A model generated the notes under the pieces. The model was not told the DNA's origin. It made no database searches and saw only the letters and a program-made list of their open reading frames with translations. Made by a program: the position numbers and the translations under genes. 64,000 nucleotides of DNA from Polytrichum commune (Eukaryota; Streptophyta; Polytrichopsida; Polytrichales; Polytrichaceae), in assembly GCA_950295325.1 (NCBI GenBank), contig OX485804.1, positions 11,036,001 through 11,100,000 of the forward strand, given 5' to 3'. This document shows, piece after piece, positions 23,146 through 34,104 of this stretch (the first letter of the stretch is position 1; every line of letters starts with the position of its first letter).

Positions 23146-24619
23146 CTATTTTGTTTTCTGTTTCAAAGCCTGGGTCGCTGTCTTCCCCTTCTTGCTTTTA
23201 GAAATCTTGTAGTACACTGACATAAAGGCACCCTCTGCACCATATCTGCTTGCACAAAATTCACTCAACTTGTCAGCATTTTTGGCAATCTCAGTGGCAA
23301 GCGTCTATAAATTATCCGAGCCCACGGGATTCGGGAGCAAGCAAGTTTTTCAGCATTTCCGGCTTTATAAGGCATCATTGTCTCTCCATGGTAACCAAAA
23401 TCACTCATTGTCCACCAATTTTGTAATAGGAGACTTTGGTCGGGCCTTACTATATTGGCTCATGTGGGCATGATGATATCTATGGGACTTTTCGTTGGGA
23501 GGTGGTCCCCTATTATTTTTTGTTGGTTGGTTTTCATACAAAATCAATAAGCTTGCCACTTGTGGTAGAACTCTATTGTTGCACAAGAATATCCTATATT
23601 TACATCCTCTTATCCGCCAGCATGCCCACATCATCAGCAAAAGGAAATAACACAATCAGGGTTAAGGGTAGTTGGTGTTGTGACTCACTTCTCTCGGACA
23701 ACATTGTACAGTGTGGGGTCAAACATGTTCCAAAACTGAGCCTCGGTCTTCTCCACCACAACATACATGCACTGGTATGACTTATTCTTGCGCAACCAGT
23801 CCTTCATGTTCATGGTTGCCTCCACACCATCCCACACCTCCTGCCGTAGAAAAGTCTGGGAGCACCCCAAATACCCACATCACACCACATTTGAGCAGTA
23901 TCTGTGTCGCCCGGCTGCTTGTCTTTCTCATAGTCTTTCTCCACGTCGAGCATGGTGCCATTCCCTTTCTTCCATGTTCAGTAAACTTCTTGGTTCATGC
24001 TTGGAGAGAGTGTGGAGGTATGATCGTCGAACATTCTATATCCATTCATTGTGGGTCAAACACGTTTTGGCATGTGAACTAATATACATAGCACACACCA
24101 CTAAGAGTTTCTAATCAACAATCCAGAGGACAACTGCAAGAAAGGTAGCAAGGAAGCGTCTCTCCCTGTCAGTGATGCAACCCTCATAACCATTGCCATG
24201 TAAGGAACACGACTTTTCGGAGATATTCAAGAAAATTGAATCCATCCCCCACATCCTCTAACAGCAGGTCGCTCAATGAGCGGTTCTGCCCTCACAACTA
24301 CTGGACATCAAATATAGTATGGCCCACACTAATCATCATTGATCCACATTAATTAATTTGCAATCACTGGGTGGTGGTTAAGAGGGTGTTCCATTACACT
24401 TGTTGTTTCATGACAAGCCACAAAGACCACTCTAATTTATGAGGCACCAATTTTACTGTCATATTACATCATGTGTTTGGTGTAGTCTAAATATTCCACC
24501 TCGAATTTTAATACTGTACACAAAGTTTGTAGTCAAAATCAAGAGCAAAATTGCAAGAAAAGTAGCAAGCCTCTCTTGGTCTCCAAATGTACCCTCACAA
24601 CCACCACCATGTAATGAAC
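23146..24619 (-). pseudogene. DWF1: Truncated 3' fragment of DWF1, copy A
   Basis: Only the last part of the sterol reductase gene was duplicated. The terminal exon is 23146-23245 and keeps its acceptor and stop. The penultimate exon survives as 23689 to about 23971. It lost its 5' end and acceptor in a 199-bp deletion (relative to B 60604-60802, at a CTT microhomology). It also carries a one-base deletion near 23856 relative to B, in the segment coding for the residues before RQEVWDG. Upstream exons are missing because the duplication ended in intron 3. No FAD-binding domain remains, so it cannot make an active enzyme. Confidence 0.9.
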
Positions 24620-25730
24620 CATTACAAAGCCATTAATCACCATAAAAATGTCCGCTTAATGCTAGTCTCCAAGCCCATAGGGGTCCTGAGGTGCTAATAT
24701 CCTCCTGCCCTACCTCCCCTCCACTATGTTGCTCCCTCAAGGTCTCCTGTACCGAGCCCCGGGACCTACTGTCCCACTGCCTGCTGTAGCCGAACCCCCT
24801 GGCCCCTGGACCCCTTCTCCTCAACCTGCCTGTCACCACCCGTCACTGGTGGTTGGGCTTCGAGGTTACCTCTACCGAGCCCGGGACCTCCTCTGGTTTA
24901 GTGTTCCAGCGGCTAACACCAGCTGGTGGATAGTCAATTGCGAAGCTCCATGTACCAACGAGAATCATTTCAGGCTCCGCTTTTATAGCCACGCTTGCAC
25001 CATTCAATGAATATTTCCTGACCCAACACCTGACTGATAACTCATTTCTCCTCCCTGCAATGTGTTTTCACCACTTGCAACCTCACATATTCTCTCTCAT
25101 CCCCCTTCGCACTACCCTCGGCATTCCTTTTACCCAATTCCTCACTTTAGAGCTTCCAGTTCGCAATTCTCAAACAGACCACCTCATGCATGATTTCCCA
25201 GTCCCTCTTCCCTTGGTCCCAATCTCGACACGCACCCGGTTCTTCCTCGTACTAGCTAGCCCATCCTGGATCCAATGCCGCTCTCCTCCGGTCACAGCCG
25301 CTTAACCTAGCTCCATTTCAGCCACCTCCGAGAGAAAGAAGAGAGAGCGGCCACCGAACAGTTGAACTCTCCTGATCCAGACTCCGGATTTCTCTAGGGG
25401 TCCCATTGCCCCCCTGTCCTTGAATGGGCAGCGATGCACCCCTTTTGAGTCACTAAAACTCAGCTTCCGACATCCTAATCGTCACCCTCACTCTAACCGA
25501 TTCCTAATCAATTCTTCGTCCATCTACCAAATCTAATAACTAAAACATAAGCCTAAAGCTTTAAATTGCATCCCACCCGACTTCACTTTGTTTAAGCTTT
25601 TAAAATAAGTAATAAAAAAATCAATTGCAAATTCTTAATAAATTCAAGGCTTAAAAATACATGTGAGCACCATATTGGGCTCACAGCCCCCCAACACGGG
25701 TACCGTCCGCCGCGTTTTTAATGATTGCAA
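24620..25730. other. C-rich block of unknown origin
   Basis: The strand is rich in C and poor in G, with no convincing coding frame. It ends in AT-rich text followed by GGGCTCACAG (near 25680). The 36190-37610 block has the same overall make-up and a similar ending, GGGCTCACACTC. The two could be long terminal repeats or other non-coding parts of one retroelement family, but I find no paired copy or target duplication. Confidence 0.3.
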
Positions 25731-25789
25731 CAATTAGATCTTGAAGTGAACGATTTACTTTGCCTTGTAACAAAGTATATTTAATCCAC

Positions 25790-26330
25790 TCTCAATGGCG
25801 TTCAACATGATTAACTATATCCATACCGCCATAAAAAATCAATCTTCCAAATTTTAGCCATAAAGCTCTCCACAGAACATCCGGATCATTCCACCATGAT
25901 CGAAGATAAACATTTACGGTTGAAATATGTTGAAAATTATAGTACAGCTTTTGTAAATGAACTTTAAAATAAGACTCATTGGGGCAATGCCTCAAAACAT
26001 GCAATGAGTGCCATAATTTTTCTTTATCTAATTCCAAAACGTGAGTAAGGAAGTTCTCTTTCTAAGCTTCATCACATAAAAATGACAAAGGAGAATTCTC
26101 TCCGCAATTTGAAGTTTTGTGGCATCCACAAAGCTCCAACAATGGATGTCATTGGAAATGATTTTGTTTATAGAGTTCAAAGACGTTTTATATTTGTTAA
26201 TAAATTTTGCGGAGGGTCTGACCTTTCCGATAGAAGCAAACACCGCGGATAATGCCAACTCTATGATAATGCCTTCATGTCCTTCATTTTTGTCTTTCCT
26301 ACATAACATATAAAATACCGGCATTCCCTT
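25790..26330 (-). pseudogene. Possible hAT-like transposase relic
   Basis: Two minus-strand frames (26028-26324 and 25792-26037) loosely resemble the later part of plant hAT transposases. One has VFASIGKVRPSAKFINKY then FVDATKLQIAERILLCHFY, recalling the segment before the dimerisation domain. The next has RSWWNDPDVLWRAL, recalling the WW-x-G-x-P-x-L-x-x-A pattern of the C-terminal domain. The frames are in the right order but offset, and the CERNW-type motif is not seen. The call is weak. Confidence 0.28.
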
Positions 26331-29300
26331 TCCATCTTAATTAGGAACAATAGCCGCATATAGAGGTAAGTTCTATTAATGTGTTTTGAAAATAAAGTCT
26401 AATGCCCATAAATTACCCTTAGAAAATGTCTTTGCCACAACTCTCATGAACTTATCTTAAATAATTACAACAAACGATCATTTCGTTTTTTCTGGGTGCT
26501 TTGGTGTATATAGTTGGTGAGAGATGACTTTGCCTAGTTCTTGTAGCCTCATCACTTTCACTTGAGCGGAATCCCAATCATCAACTTTTAAAGAATCTAA
26601 TAAAACCAAATCAACATTTGAATAAGAATGAAAACCATAATACAAAATAATTCACAAAATATTACAAAATAGATAATACAACATACCGTTCAACTTCATT
26701 GAATATATCATTTGCTCCACCTCCTTTCTAATAAGGTAGAATCGAAAAGTGACTCATTCCAATCCTCTAACTATACTCATGATTTTGTTTCTTCGTTTTT
26801 GGATGCTAATGCGACCGATGATGTCGACACCATCCGCTTCAAATTCTCCATAACTAAGGACATAACTATTGGGTACACCGGTAGAAATAGTTTATGAATG
26901 TCTGTACCGGGTTGGTGTCCAGCATGCTTTGTATGTAACGATATAGTAGTCATTCTGGCGTTTGAACCTTCGATTTATTACCCTTTGTTTAGAGATTTCA
27001 TTGTTCTAATTTGAAATGAACAATTATATAACCTAGACATTGTGATATTAATTTTTTGTCTTCCCTTAGCACAAATAGAATTCTAATGAGAATAAAGCTC
27101 TCTAAGAACCGGACTTTTATGAAATAACATGTGTAAATGGATTATGCTTCCGAGATATCAGAAAGCAAGGATAGTAGAAGTCATAGTCTGATTAGGAGAG
27201 GCATGAATTTTCCTATCTACAAACATGTGCAAAGGATATAAGGACAGTTCTTTGTAGGTAAAGGGAGTCAATATCTTTTTTTTGTGATGTCGAACCGCTG
27301 CATGGATTTCAATTGACTCAATTTCTCAAGTCTAATTATTGAATGTGTATCTCGGAAGTCTTATGTGAATTTTCCGATCATAATCTGGTGTTCTCATTCC
27401 TTCAAAGTGTAACCAGTGTGTTTGTACGGGCTTATAGTTACTGTCTTTCTCTTATGTGAATTGATCGCCATTGAATACGTTGAAATCGGTAAGGAGGGAT
27501 TCCTGTACCGAACAATCTTACCTGTTATAATTTATATTACCGAGAGTTGGACAATTTGCAATCCTTACTAGGTGCTACTGCTATTGACTGTGATGAGAGA
27601 AAAAGTGAGATCTGAGAGTAAAGAAAATCAGAGATATCGTAATCATTGATTGATGTGAGTATTGTGTTCGAGTTTGACATTGAAACCGGGGTAAGACGTT
27701 GCCCACCTGCCCCTTCCGATTGAAAAGTTGACTTTGCGAGCGGTAAATGGATGGAATTACTACTGGTTGTGAGCTCCGATATGGAATCGAACGAGTTCGG
27801 GCAGTGCTCAGAATGGAAGTCTTCGATGGCCCTCAAACGTGAATTGGCCCTTCCAAATATATCTCTCTAAAAATATCTCTTTAAAACGCAACCCGGAATT
27901 GAAAATTAAAATGCCACTTGAAGTTCTCACTATAATATACCCGTCACAAAAACCAATAAGTGTAGCGCATTGTCACTACAAGAAGTAAAGTTAGATGGTT
28001 GATTCTTAATCTTTCACATTGCACCGGAAACATGTGTCATATAATTCATGCACAAGTTTAATATGAGTATTGTATTTCATTTCTATATCTCGGACTAATG
28101 TCTTGAATTTGAACTAGCCCTTCAACTGAAGCGTTGGCATTTGAGAGCTCTTCAAAGTGAAACTCATATGAGGGAAATTGTTGTGTATATTCATTGCCTT
28201 GTCATATCTGAATACATAACATTGATTGGCACCTACGTTAATTTGAATCCCAATCATTAAAGTATCACTTGTGTTCTCTTTTCTCAATGCACGTTACCCC
28301 ATCGCTGGTTCATTATCTGTGATTGAATGTAGGCAGTGCTCGAAGAGACTTTTGGGCCTAATCAGTTGAGAACCTTGTGTTTCCGAGTCCAACCAATTCC
28401 ATCCTGATGTCCTTAATATCTTCTTTGAAGTATATTATGTCACTGCCTCTACAGTGAGCAGTAATTCTCTTGCAGCATTGAACTACCGCATGGTAAGAGA
28501 GCTGCTCTTTGATTTCACCAAGGGTTTTGACCTTTCAATACCTACAATGTACTAATCTCGGGGAGGAAGTCGAAAAGATAATCAACCACGACCAGAGTTG
28601 GTGAAGCTTAAGTCACTTGTATGTGGGGAAATATAACCTGTCTGCAGATTCGGATGGCGTGAGAAGACGAAACATCCCGGTGGCCTGCTTCGGGTGAGTT
28701 CTCTCCGTTCATACTGTCTTATTTCAATTTATTTATTACTTGCTAGGACAATAAGCTTGCGGTAATTTAGATTTGAGTGAGGGAATCCAAATCAATGAGG
28801 CTTTTAATAATTATGATATAAGTAGATGTGGGGTTTGTAGTGCTTCAATAATAAATCCAACGATTAATATCGAATCCCAATAAGGCTTGAATAAGTCTAT
28901 CTTGGTAATTAAGTTGAGAGCTTTGATCGATATTTCGGGAAAAGTAAATGAAATGAATATGTAAATGGGTGATTGTTCTTGGAAAGAGGAACATCAAACT
29001 TCCAAACCGATTACAAGCACTGAATAAATAAGTAAGATTTGTGAAAAGTGTGTTGAATTGTTAACGTGCATATGTGGTGTTGACCTATTGTCGCAACGAG
29101 AGAAAGCATAAATATTTGGATCAAAGTCAGGTAAAAGACAATTGTCAGACTGTGTAAGTAAGAATGGATCTAATGAAAGAAAACTGACCATCTTAGAAGG
29201 ATATTGCACTGCATCTTCAAGTTACACTAAAAGGGATTAATGAATGAAAGACTATGGTCGACGCAGAAGTGCCCTTGGCTTCGGTAAAGAGGCATAAATG

Positions 29301-31066
29301 AGATACTTTTGCAAGACTATGGACTATGGTTGTGCTTATGATTTTGCACCGCACATGGTCCAATTAAAATGAACTCACTGCCAGACTATTGACTGGGAAA
29401 TTAGAGTGAGAAGAGAGACTGGCACTTTTACCTGCACTGTTATGGAGTGTTCTTTTAGGTGTTTTTATTCCCTGCCCATAAACTAAATGTCAATCTTAAT
29501 CTGAAATGAAACGTTATAACCTGGTGTTTTCCCTAACAACACTTAATTGTGACACCTAGATGTTATACGAATCACCTTTTGAGTCTTCCCTGATTGTTCC
29601 CTGGTTGTTTGTGATAACAAAAAACTAAACTACAGACATCATTTCTCTTCTTTCTTGGATGATATTATTTGTGCACCTATTCACCTTAGGTTTAGTTCAT
29701 ACCCTTATTTTCCCACCGCTCTAAAAATGGTAGTATTTAACAACATGAATTTTACCTTGATAAGTACGAACCTATTGTCGTAGTACAAGGTGACTCTCAC
29801 ACAATTTATCTAATGTCACATCAAATTCTTCAATTGCGACATTATGCACCTCATCCCATAATTGAGCATTCAAACAAATTTCACAAGATTGAAGATATTT
29901 TTCAACATATGTTGAAGAAATGCCTCCTACTCTAGTATTAATACTTCAATTCTTCCGAGTTTTGGATAAGATTGTGCGAAATGTCAAATATTTGCCACAA
30001 GTATGCATATGAGAAGATTGTACTATCAAACTCCAATTCTCAATAGAATGAATCTCTCTATCTTTAGAATATTTCAACGGTGATAGACCAAGTCTATCAC
30101 CAATGTTTATAACTTTTACACTCCCTTGGATTTTTTGCCATCGTTCAATGATATGATGATTATCGTTTGAATCAATTGGACGTCTATGAGTGTGAGAAAG
30201 TAGTCTAAAACTTGCATCACTTTCACAAATGTTCATTAAATGTTGGAACAAACCCACCTTGTAAACAATTGATCATGAGATCTTTACTAGCATTTGTAAA
30301 ATGAACAAATTTTGGAAAAGATTCAATGGGTACATCGGCAAAAGAAAGTAAAGTATGCTCATCTACAAAATTAGAAATGTTCCCAATCAAAAAAGTGAAG
30401 TTTGCATCCCTCCTTCCTTCTTCACACTCTCATCTTTGTTCTTCATCATCTTCAATATCTGCTACATAGTCGAAGATGTGAAAATAGGTCTCTCAGACGG
30501 TACTACATGAAGCAAAATTATTACTTTCTTATGGTACTTGGAGTAGCTCCTCTACACTTACTACATCAAATGACTCTTCTTCAAAATCGGAAGGATAAAA
30601 GCAATTATCATCCAAGAATTCATTATTTTCTCCATGCTTCAAAACTAATTTTCAAAAGAAATACACACAAAATGAACACACTCACTATTATATTACTCAA
30701 GTGAGAAGGAAGTAAAAAGGTTTAGGGGTTTAGGGGTTTAGAGTTCATGGAGTACAAATGGTAGTCAACTAGCACAAGAATCAACAGAATTTTTGATAAT
30801 TGAAAAGAATCACCGTATGAGGTAAAGGGACGCGTCAGAAATCATCCAGCGTTCAGATTATGGATGATGGTGCGTCAAAGGGTTAATACTGCAATTGGAA
30901 ATTATTCATTTCCCACTAAATTATTGATAAATTCAAAGGATTCAAATTAAATTAAAAAATACATTTAAAAGAAACAACATTGGCCCCTAATAACATATGA
31001 AAATTAATGTGGCATGAAACATCAAAGCCTAATGGACGGTGAACACTTTGTGGTGTTCATTTTTTG
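26331..31066. other. Gene-poor stretch without a recognised feature
   Basis: Only short open frames are present (the longest about 100 codons, at 27537-27836, 29946-30257 and 30402-30704), with no family resemblance. A segment at about 28332-28490 weakly resembles the hAT MITE of 58597-58803 (CAGTG, then TTTTGGGC-TAATC-GTTGAGA). Two TTTAGGGG units at 30720-30740 resemble plant telomere repeat but are too few to mean anything. Confidence 0.4.
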
Positions 31067-31074
31067 CCACACAC

Positions 31075-31295
31075 CTATGATTGGGGAGAACCAACAGTTA
31101 GTTACAAATGAGCCGGTTGAGTTTGAGAAATAACCGGTCGAAGTTCAAGACTACAAGGAAAAATACCGGCCATTTTAGAGGAATTTATAGAATATAAACC
31201 AATTTAATAAAGGAAAACCGGGTGATGTCAACATGCAACCGGTTGGACTTGCAAGCACTAGGATCTCAACGGTTTTATGATTTCCCCAATCACTG
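31075..31295. mobile_element. hAT-type MITE with 8-bp duplication
   Basis: It is flanked by CCACACAC on both sides (31067-31074, 31296-31303). The ends are CTATGATTGGGG and, read inward from the right, CAGTGATTGGGG. The interior matches the reverse complement of the 58597-58803 element over most of its length, for example AGTTAGTTACAAATGA and GAGGAATTTATAGAATATA. An 8-bp duplication with CAGTG-type ends is characteristic of hAT elements. Confidence 0.85.
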
Positions 31296-31348
31296 CCACA
31301 CACTTTGCTAAGAGTTTATGGAGCTCTCTGTGAACTCAGCTCAGTTGC

Positions 31349-31508
31349 AGGGTTGGATGAGGTGGGCAAAGATTTTCACTGAGCTGGCCGGGCAGGGTTC
31401 GGTGAGTTGGGCGGAGATTTTTGCAACTGAATTGGCCGGGCTGGGCAGGGTCGGATGAGCTGGGCAAAGATTTTTGCAACTGAGCTGGCCAGGCAGGGTT
31501 TGGTTTCG
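31349..31508. repeat. Minisatellite, about three 50-bp units
   Basis: Units follow the pattern GCAGGGT-GG-TGAG-TGGGC-AAGATTTTTGCAACTGAGCTGGCCGG with small changes. The array is G-rich on this strand and has no coding sense that I recognise. Confidence 0.7.
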
Positions 31509-31696
31509 AGCACCAGGCAAACCTCGGCAATCAAGGAGCGCCTACTGCCGAGGAGTGGTTGTGAGTTGATTTATCGCACAGAGCAGTTGAGTGATCCAAA
31601 GAGATTGAGGAGTTTGGAATATCATGAGTAAATAGCCTACGTTTGAGGGATTGAATTTGATCAATATGCATGACTTTACCTATAGCCAGGGCTAAA

Positions 31697-32493
31697 GGCC
31701 ATAAAATATGCATAACTTATGGCGAGGGGATTCTGGAATGCTCAAGAACGCCTCAATAGAAGGTGTGAACTAGGAGATATGACAATTTGAGTGGGGTGTT
31801 GTCTCGGGACATCATCATGTTGCAGGAATGGCCTGGGAATGGCTCCCGGGACTACCAAGGTTCGAACATGTATAACTTCCTCAATACTTGCACGAATGGA
31901 AAAAGTGAGGAGTCCATTGGCATCTATGTGAAGCGTGAATGACAATGAAGTGGTTGCTGGTCAACATTAGACATCATACAAGTAAGTTATGGTGTTCTGA
32001 ATCTAATGGGGCTTCCAACCCTAGCGGCTAAGGGAAAATGTCTACTTGGCCCCAACTCTTGATAGAGAGACAAAAGGTTTCTTGACAGTGGGGTAGGGGC
32101 CCTGCCAAAAATCCTAGAGGCTTATATGGGTGAGGTAGTGTGGCCTCACTCACCTGAGGCCGAACGGCATGGCCTCTATGGGCTTTGACCCAATGTAAGG
32201 ACATAGTTGCCTAGTATAATTCAGGTAGTTATAGTGTTGCTCCGGTAACGCGATGATTAGCATAAGATTGGACTTTCACGAATTGAAGTTCACATCGAAG
32301 AATTGGTTATCAATTAAGGAGTGAATCCCGAAAGCAAAGTAGAAGGGTTGGTTCTCCTCCTATGAACTATAAGGTCCGGGATAGGAGGGGCTAACCATTA
32401 GCATGGCGAAATGCGAAGGAATAGTACTCATGACCCTTGCTATATATGAAAATGGTCAATATAGTTAAGGTGAACTAGCAAGGATTGCGACAC
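31697..32493 (+). repeat. Left arm of a large inverted repeat
   Basis: The arm reverse-complement-matches 33333-34104 throughout, roughly four bases in five by eye. Shared landmarks in order include TTTGAGTGGGGTGTTGTCT, GGCTCCCGGGACT, GTCTACTTGGCCCCAACTCT, GAGGCCGAACGGCATGGCC and GCTAACCATTAGCATGGCG. It could be two head-to-head copies of one mobile-element segment or a foldback element. No coding region is seen in it. Confidence 0.8.
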
Positions 32494-32755
32494 TATCGGA
32501 TCCAGGCCTCCTTAGTCCAGTTGTCCAAACCAAAACCGAGGGGGTAGAGTGTTTGCTGACCTACTAAAATTTTATAGTTAGTTGCATCTATCACCAAACA
32601 CATAAGAAGAAGAGGTGCGGGTGGATCTCCAGACTTCATACAGAAGCTAAGCTACAGTAGCTCTTGAGTATAACCAGTGGCTCGCGCACGAGGCCAATAG
32701 AGGTGACGATGGTAAATGGGTAAGGAGCCAAGTCGTCAACCATCAATTATAATTC

Positions 32756-33052
32756 CTAGACAAGTCTTTTACCGATCATAAGTGGATGTGCCCCTGAATC
32801 CATTATCACATACTGGGATGCAACCCGAATATAATTGCCTTGACCTTGAATGCCGGAATTATTCACCATACGCACAACGTTGAGTCCAATGCCACGGCGT
32901 TTGCGAACAGGCCTAGTAGCTACATCAGACAAATAAGTTGTTTCTACAAATTCTATTGAGTCATAAGATGTTGTCGGACCCTTGTCATTTGAGGTGTGTG
33001 CGTCAAAAGACGCAATGACCTCTGCCGCAAGCCTTGCTTGTTGTTTGGCCAT
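32756..33052 (-). mobile_element. Retropepsin-like relic of a retroelement (fossil) between the inverted arms
   Basis: A minus-strand frame contains a retropepsin-like active-site region (MDSGAHPLMIG) preceded by a basic, gag-like stretch. It is a fragment of an LTR-retroelement polyprotein, broken and without neighbouring reverse transcriptase. It sits in the 0.84-kb loop between the inverted arms. Confidence 0.5.
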
Positions 33053-33332
33053 TTACTTAAGTTCCTCAGTGGAAGGGAGGTATGCGGTGGCTTGAGTCAC
33101 AATGAAAAAAGACAATGATGCCTTACTTTTCAAAATCCACTTGCTAGGTGGAAAACCTTAACCGGTTGGATGGCGGGTGACGATCATTCCATGGCAGTAA
33201 AAAAAATGTGTACAATACCTTGGATGCCAATGTATGCACCATATCAGTCGCGGGATTCAAAGCCTCCATGCTTGAATTTTGGCCATTGATAGATTGGCCA
33301 GCAATTGCCCATCCAAAAGACAATGGTAGCCT

Positions 33333-34104
33333 GTCACAATCCTTACTAGCTCCCCTTAACTATATTGATCATTTTCATTTCTAGAAAGAGTCACGAGCAT
33401 TAACCCTTTGTATTCCGCCATGCTAATGGTTAGCTCTTCCTATTCCGGACCTTATAGTTCATACGAAGGGAACCAACCTTCTTACTTTGCTTTCGGGACT
33501 CACCCCTTAATCGATAACCAATTCTTAGATGTGGACTTCCATCCATGGAAATTCAATCTAATGTTGATCATCGTGTTGCCGGACCAACACTACAACAACC
33601 CGAACCATACTAGGCAACTATGCCCTCACATTGGGCCAATGCTCATGAAGGCCATGCCGTTCGGCCTCGGGTGGGTGAGGCCACACCACCTCACCCATAT
33701 AAGCCTCTAGGACTTTTGGTAGGGCTCCTATCCCATCGTCGAGAAATATTTTGTCTCTCTACCAAGAGTTGGGGCCAAGTAGACATTTCCCGTAGCCGTT
33801 TGGTCTAGAAGCCCCCAGCAGTTCCAGACCATCATAACTTCCTAATATAATATATGATGCTACTAAGAAACCACTCCATCTTCATTTACGCCTCATCTTA
33901 TTTCGGCAAGTATTAAGAAAATTATGCTTGCTCAAACCTTGGCAGTCCCGGGAGCCACTCCTAGGCCACTGCTATACCAGGGCGTTGTCCCAAGACAACA
34001 CCCCACTCAAATTGACATATCTCCTAGCTCACACCTCCGATTGAGGTGTTCTTGAGCATTCTAGAATCTACACAACATAAGCTACGCATAACTCATGGTC
34101 TTAA
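33333..34104 (-). repeat. Right arm of the large inverted repeat
   Basis: This is the partner of 31697-32493 in opposite orientation. Arm ends are not sharp: similarity fades beyond ATAACT-ATGG on the outer side and beyond GATTG-GAC on the inner side. No target duplication was found. Confidence 0.8.

Larger units (their letters stand above)
5565..24619 (+). repeat. Segmental duplication copy A (direct orientation)
   Basis: The stretch is collinear with about 41418-61449. Homology starts near a shared GATATGA-rich segment (5581 and 41430). It ends at ACCACCATGTAATGAACC (to 24619 in A, to 61449 in B), after which A switches to unrelated C-rich DNA while B continues inside DWF1. Differences in content: A alone has the 8414-11040 transposon and 21071-21303; B alone has about 42607-42857, about 43969-46371, 47698-48118, 48171-48580 and 58597-58803; A lost 199 bp (B 60604-60802) of the DWF1 end. 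Because A ends within a DWF1 intron, the right breakpoint truncated that gene, and B retains the original arrangement on that side. Confidence 0.93.

Noticed and set aside
27972-27984. CACTACAAGAAG, like the end of a CACTA (En/Spm) element
   Set aside because: No matching inverted end or 3-bp duplication was found; a 12-base match can arise by chance.
30718-30742. TTTAGGGG repeats resembling telomere DNA
   Set aside because: Only two full units and the wrong unit length for plant TTTAGGG; not evidence of an internal telomere.
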